In this document: positions 23,249 to 23,361 of the stretch, in pieces
How the letters are laid out: every line of letters starts with the position of its first letter
How positions within the stretch are numbered: position 1 is the first letter of the stretch
DNA from: a virus
Virus record (IMG/VR): IMGVR_UViG_3300042991_000019
Span: 1 to 23,361 of that record
Length of the DNA: 23,361 nt
Reading direction: 5' to 3' (one strand)
Notes under the pieces: model-generated
What the model saw: the letters and a program-made list of their open reading frames with translations, nothing else
Database searches by the model: none
What the model was told of the DNA's origin: nothing
Program-made: the position numbers and the translations under genes

Positions 23249-23361
23249 TTATACTCCTAAATACATGTTATTATCGAAAATATTGTCGCCTATCGGATCA
23301 GCTTCTATTGGTGCTGCTACACCATCTGTGATAGATAAGTTATACTCTGTTGTAAGTTTAC
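23249..23361 (-). CDS. C-terminal end of an unidentified gene, cut by the window edge (terminase position)
   Basis: Reading the minus strand in from the window edge gives an open frame of 36 codons ending in TAA, two bases before the start of the lipoprotein gene. The residues include TDGVAAPIEADPIGD and end in NNMYLGV. The ribosome binding site of the next gene (TTTAGGAGT) lies inside these last codons, so the two genes are translationally adjacent. The gene just upstream of a portal block is very often the large terminase subunit, but no ATPase or nuclease motif falls inside the window. That identity is only a guess from position. The frame itself is supported by phase, the tight junction and the absence of alternatives, since the other two frames meet stop codons. 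Confidence 0.6.
   Translation of the reverse strand, partial: KLTTEYNLSITDGVAAPIEADPIGDNIFDNNMYLGV

Noticed and set aside
1-23361. Search for a sheath gene, integrase, lysin, tRNA genes, CRISPR array or insertion sequence
   Set aside because: None of these could be recognised on either strand. The gene order and lack of a sheath fit a siphovirus structural block only.

Overview
The window is the virion-structure module of a tailed double-stranded DNA phage (or prophage). Every supported gene lies on the minus strand, so transcription runs from the right end to the left end. The genes are packed almost end to end. Stops and starts overlap by 1 to 11 bases or sit 1 to 20 bases apart, and most starts have an AAAGGA- or AGGAG-type ribosome binding site. 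The gene order is that of a long, non-contractile tail (siphovirus morphology): a tail terminator, a tube protein, a frameshifted tail chaperone pair and a tape measure are present, and no sheath gene is seen. A lipoprotein-type signal peptide in one product suggests a Gram-negative host. The sequence alone does not identify host or phage genus.

Right end to about 17.6 kb (head): the last 36 codons of an unidentified gene (position fits terminase), a lipoprotein, the portal, a small membrane/coiled-coil protein, a maturation protease with a C-terminal scaffold region that also carries its own start, a probable decoration protein, the major capsid protein and a small putative connector. From 17.6 to 11.7 kb (head accessories and neck): a 145-residue phage structural protein, a 1077-residue beta-helix-like protein, a 450-residue protein with 22-residue repeats and a possible head-closure C-terminus, an HK97 gp10-like neck protein and a tail terminator. 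From 11.7 kb to the left end (tail): tail tube, chaperone G with a -1 frameshift extension T, tape measure, Dit-like protein, 1077-residue tail hub and an 848-residue receptor-binding protein with a probable beta-propeller and a discoidin domain.

Only two gaps longer than 50 bases occur, and each contains a perfect inverted repeat. One lies just after the major capsid gene and one just after the tail tube gene, the two products a virion needs most of. The roughly 255-base stretch between chaperone G and the tape measure is not empty. It is an open frame entered by a -1 shift at a T-run that overlaps the G stop codon, followed five bases later by a GC-rich 8-bp stem.

The least ordinary parts are the tandem-repeat protein at the head-closure position, the large beta-helix protein inside the head/neck block, and the lipoprotein and membrane coiled-coil genes either side of the portal. 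No genes, RNA genes, CRISPR arrays or insertion sequences could be supported on the plus strand.
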